Positions 22,467 to 24,437 of a stretch of DNA of 24,437 bases are shown piece after piece (the stretch's first letter is position 1; each line of letters begins with the position of its first letter). The DNA comes from Chloroflexota bacterium. GTDB lineage: Bacteria; Chloroflexota; Limnocylindria; Limnocylindrales; CSP1-4. The notes beneath the pieces were generated by a model. The model worked only from the letters and a program-made list of their open reading frames with translations, had not been told where the DNA came from and did not search any database. The stretch is from the NCBI GenBank assembly GCA_021812735.1, contig JAKAMV010000038.1, forward strand, positions 1-24,437, given 5' to 3'. Position numbers and translations under genes: made by a program.

Positions 22467-24437
22467 TCAGCCGGTCCCGACCTGGAGGACGCCGGTCACT
22501 GTCGCGTAGTGGGAGTAGTAGGTCTTCGTCCAGAGCAGCTTGCCGTCCTGGTAGACCGAGACCGTGCGCCACGCGTCGAAGCCGTCCTCGGGGTCCTGGA
22601 TCCGCTGCGTGGTCCCCTTGGGCAGGCTTGCGGTCTCGACCGTCGTGTCGCTGGCCTTGTGGTAGTTCTTGATCGTGACCGGGCTGATCTTCACCGTGCG
22701 GCCGTTGGGCACGCTCCAGATCTTGAACGTCGTGTACCCGACGCCCCCGCTCCGGGTGTTGACCCCCTGGATCAGCAGCGGGTACGGCGTGTCGTTCGTG
22801 AAGCTCATCGACTGCTCGGCCCCGCCCGAGATCCACACCGTCGCGTCGAGGCCGGTCGGGTAGCGGTTGATGTAGTAGTAGTGGTTCTGGCGGGCGCCCA
22901 GCTTTAGGCCGGCCTTGAGCGCCGCGTTGAACAGCGTGGTGGAGCACGAGCAGATGCCGCCGGCGAAGGCGCCCGTGATGGACGTTCGCCCGTTGATGAT
23001 GGCGTTGCCCTGCGTGTAGCCCTGCGCTGCCGTCGGGATGCCCAAGACCTTCCAGAAGTCGAAGGTCTGTCCGGGCGCCACCACCGTGCCGCTGAGCAGT
23101 CTGGTGGGCACCCAGATGTTGGCGCCGTAGCCGTTCCCGAGCCAGACCGGGAACCAGGTGGTGTGCTGGCCGATGACGACCATCTGGGAGGCGTACTGCT
23201 GCGCCTGCGCCAGAGACAGCTTGGGTTCCACCGCCTTGACCACCGCCGCCAGCGGCTCGACGGCGGCCCCCGCCTGGCGGGCGGCGATCTGATCCACGAT
23301 CGCGGTCTTCATAACCGTCACGTCCAGCGTCCGACCCTCGCGGCTCGTGCCGGTGGCGACGACGTGATTGGAGACGAGCTCGAGGCCGGCGTCCTGGGCA
23401 GTCTGGTTCACCTGCTTGGCGAGCGCCGCGACAAGCGGATCGAGTCCCGCCTCGTTCAGCACGGGCGTGAGGCTGCCGTCCGTCTCCTGGGCGAAGGAGA
23501 TGAGCGGCTGGAGGCTGGCGCTCGGGATCGTCCAGGTGTCGGCGCCGCGGGCGATCACGAGGTCAGCCGCCATGCGGTCGGCGGCCCCCTGGGCGCTGAC
23601 GGCCGCCGCGGTCTGGACCGCAGGCGCCACCGCCCTCATCGGGATGTCGAGGTGGATCTGGGCGGGTGAGTCCAGCGCCGTGAGCTTCTGGTCCAGCTGG
23701 GCCAGCAGCGAGGTCTCGTCCACGGCACGCCCGCGGCTCGCGGCCGCCACGACGAAGGGGCCGCCCGTCCCAGCGGTCACCGAGGCGTTCACGGGCGCCT
23801 GATCCAGGGCGGTGGCCAGTGCGTCCACGTCGGCAGCCAGCTTGGTGCGGTCGTAGGTGACGGCCGACGGGACGGTGACGCCGTGGATCGCGGCCTGGGG
23901 CGCTCCGATGAGGTTGGCGAGTGGCTCCCCCTGGCGGCCTGCGGCGAGCGCTGCGTCGAGGATCGCGGCGGTGTCCGGGCCGCGACCGATGTCTGCGAAC
24001 GTGATCGTGGTGGCCTTGCCGTCCGGTCCGGTGAGGACCACGCTGCCGCTGCCCAGCGAGGCGTACGCCTTGGCGATCGCAGCCTGGGCCTGGTCGCTCG
24101 TGAGCCCGGACAGATCGGTGCTGCCGACGTGGACGCCCGGCAGGACTCGCCCGTCGTACTGGGAGCCCCACGCGTAGAGGGCGCCAGCGCCCATGGCCAC
24201 CACCAGGGCGACGCCGAGCAGGAACGCGAACGCGAACCGGAGCGCGAGCCAGCGCCGACGGCGCGCGGTCGGTGCCTGGCCGGAAGCGGTAACGGGTGGC
24301 TCAGCGACTGCGGTCGCACGGGGCTCGGTGACTACGGCAGCGATCGGCAGGTCGACCGGCGCCGTGCCGTCTTCGGCGGCGGGCGCATCAATGCGGGCGG
24401 CGACCCCGGCCGAGAGCGCGGCGGCGGCCGCGTCGGC
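22467..24437 (-). CDS. VanW-domain cell-envelope protein (5' end outside the window)
   Basis: The frame is open to the right edge, so the N-terminus is missing; at least 656 residues are visible. A cytoplasmic Ala/Pro/Glu-rich stretch ends in TARRRRWLALR and one membrane helix (FAFAFLLGVALVVAMGAGAL). Outside the membrane comes a repeat-like beta region (GVHVGSTDLSGLTSDQAQAA, typical of the peptidoglycan-binding domain that accompanies VanW), two further similar modules, and then the VanW domain: FPVWLGNGYGANIWVPTRLL, VAPGQTFDFWKVLGIP, GGICSCSTTLFNAALKAGLK, YPTGLDATVWISGG. VanW is named from vancomycin-resistance clusters but its function is unknown; most homologues are housekeeping envelope proteins. 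CSC replaces the usual CQV in the core motif. No resistance genes accompany it. A GTG at 24203 is an internal codon, not the start. Confidence 0.9.
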   Translation of the reverse strand, partial: ADAAAAALSAGVAARIDAPAAEDGTAPVDLPIAAVVTEPRATAVAEPPVTASGQAPTARRRRWLALRFAFAFLLGVALVVAMGAGALYAWGSQYDGRVLPGVHVGSTDLSGLTSDQAQAAIAKAYASLGSGSVVLTGPDGKATTITFADIGRGPDTAAILDAALAAGRQGEPLANLIGAPQAAIHGVTVPSAVTYDRTKLAADVDALATALDQAPVNASVTAGTGGPFVVAAASRGRAVDETSLLAQLDQKLTALDSPAQIHLDIPMRAVAPAVQTAAAVSAQGAADRMAADLVIARGADTWTIPSASLQPLISFAQETDGSLTPVLNEAGLDPLVAALAKQVNQTAQDAGLELVSNHVVATGTSREGRTLDVTVMKTAIVDQIAARQAGAAVEPLAAVVKAVEPKLSLAQAQQYASQMVVIGQHTTWFPVWLGNGYGANIWVPTRLLSGTVVAPGQTFDFWKVLGIPTAAQGYTQGNAIINGRTSITGAFAGGICSCSTTLFNAALKAGLKLGARQNHYYYINRYPTGLDATVWISGGAEQSMSFTNDTPYPLLIQGVNTRSGGVGYTTFKIWSVPNGRTVKISPVTIKNYHKASDTTVETASLPKGTTQRIQDPEDGFDAWRTVSVYQDGKLLWTKTYYSHYATVTGVLQVGTG

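Noticed and set aside
1..24437. CRISPR array or tRNA gene
   Set aside because: No set of regularly spaced repeats with unique spacers and no cloverleaf apart from the tRNA-like part of tmRNA was found; the repeat clusters at 2631, 4288 and 5999 are too short and lack spacer structure.
22467..24437. Vancomycin-resistance locus
   Set aside because: Only a VanW domain is present; no ligase, dehydrogenase, dipeptidase or VanRS pair accompanies it, and most VanW proteins are not resistance factors.

Overview
The window is a high-GC bacterial chromosome segment with no phage structural genes, plasmid functions, rRNA, tRNA or CRISPR array. A tmRNA with an ALAA-ending tag, a membrane-anchored VanW protein of the GGICSCSTT type, a lipoprotein serpin, a P1B-5-type ATPase with a hemerythrin tail and an Xfp-AckA pair together suggest a high-GC, non-proteobacterial, probably environmental bacterium. 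Chloroflexota (Limnocylindria/Ellin6529-like) is my first guess and Actinomycetota the second; the sequence alone does not settle it.

Layout. 1-2033: a secreted serpin lipoprotein convergent with a putative glycolipid-binding protein. 2223-2593: tmRNA (ssrA). 2594 to about 7500: a decayed accessory segment directly downstream of tmRNA. It is less GC-rich in its second half and holds a hypothetical gene, three separate clusters of IS-end-like repeats without any transposase, two or three frameshifted genes (a small charged protein, an exported Trp-rich protein, a trypsin-like protease), a 31-residue membrane peptide and a hypothetical anchored protein. 7585-9734: a small two-helix membrane protein, two tandem XRE regulators (the second with a long TPR-like region) and, divergent from them, a 40-codon exported peptide gene. 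The shared intergenic DNA shows dyad symmetry, so this resembles a peptide-sensing regulator cassette. 9962-11212: a soluble histidine kinase fused to a receiver domain whose phospho-acceptor Asp is Glu.

11287-14763: a two-gene electron-transfer-flavoprotein operon. An EtfB-EtfA fusion is followed without a spacer by an EtfC/FixC-type quinone oxidoreductase ending in a FixX-like ferredoxin with eight cysteines, so all four FixABCX/EtfABCX functions are in two polypeptides. 15142-18638, divergent: phosphoketolase (xfp) and acetate kinase (ackA) overlap by GTGA. They convert sugar phosphates to acetyl-phosphate and then to acetate plus ATP; a LacI-type palindrome lies upstream.

18686-24437, all on the minus strand: VanW-domain protein (5' end outside the window), LysE-type exporter, HAD phosphatase and the metal ATPase-hemerythrin fusion. 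Small gaps and an ATGA overlap suggest one operon for at least the last three. The core regions have intact frames, whereas 3.9-7.5 kb is full of frame disruptions. This argues for local gene decay, although assembly errors cannot be excluded from one sequence.
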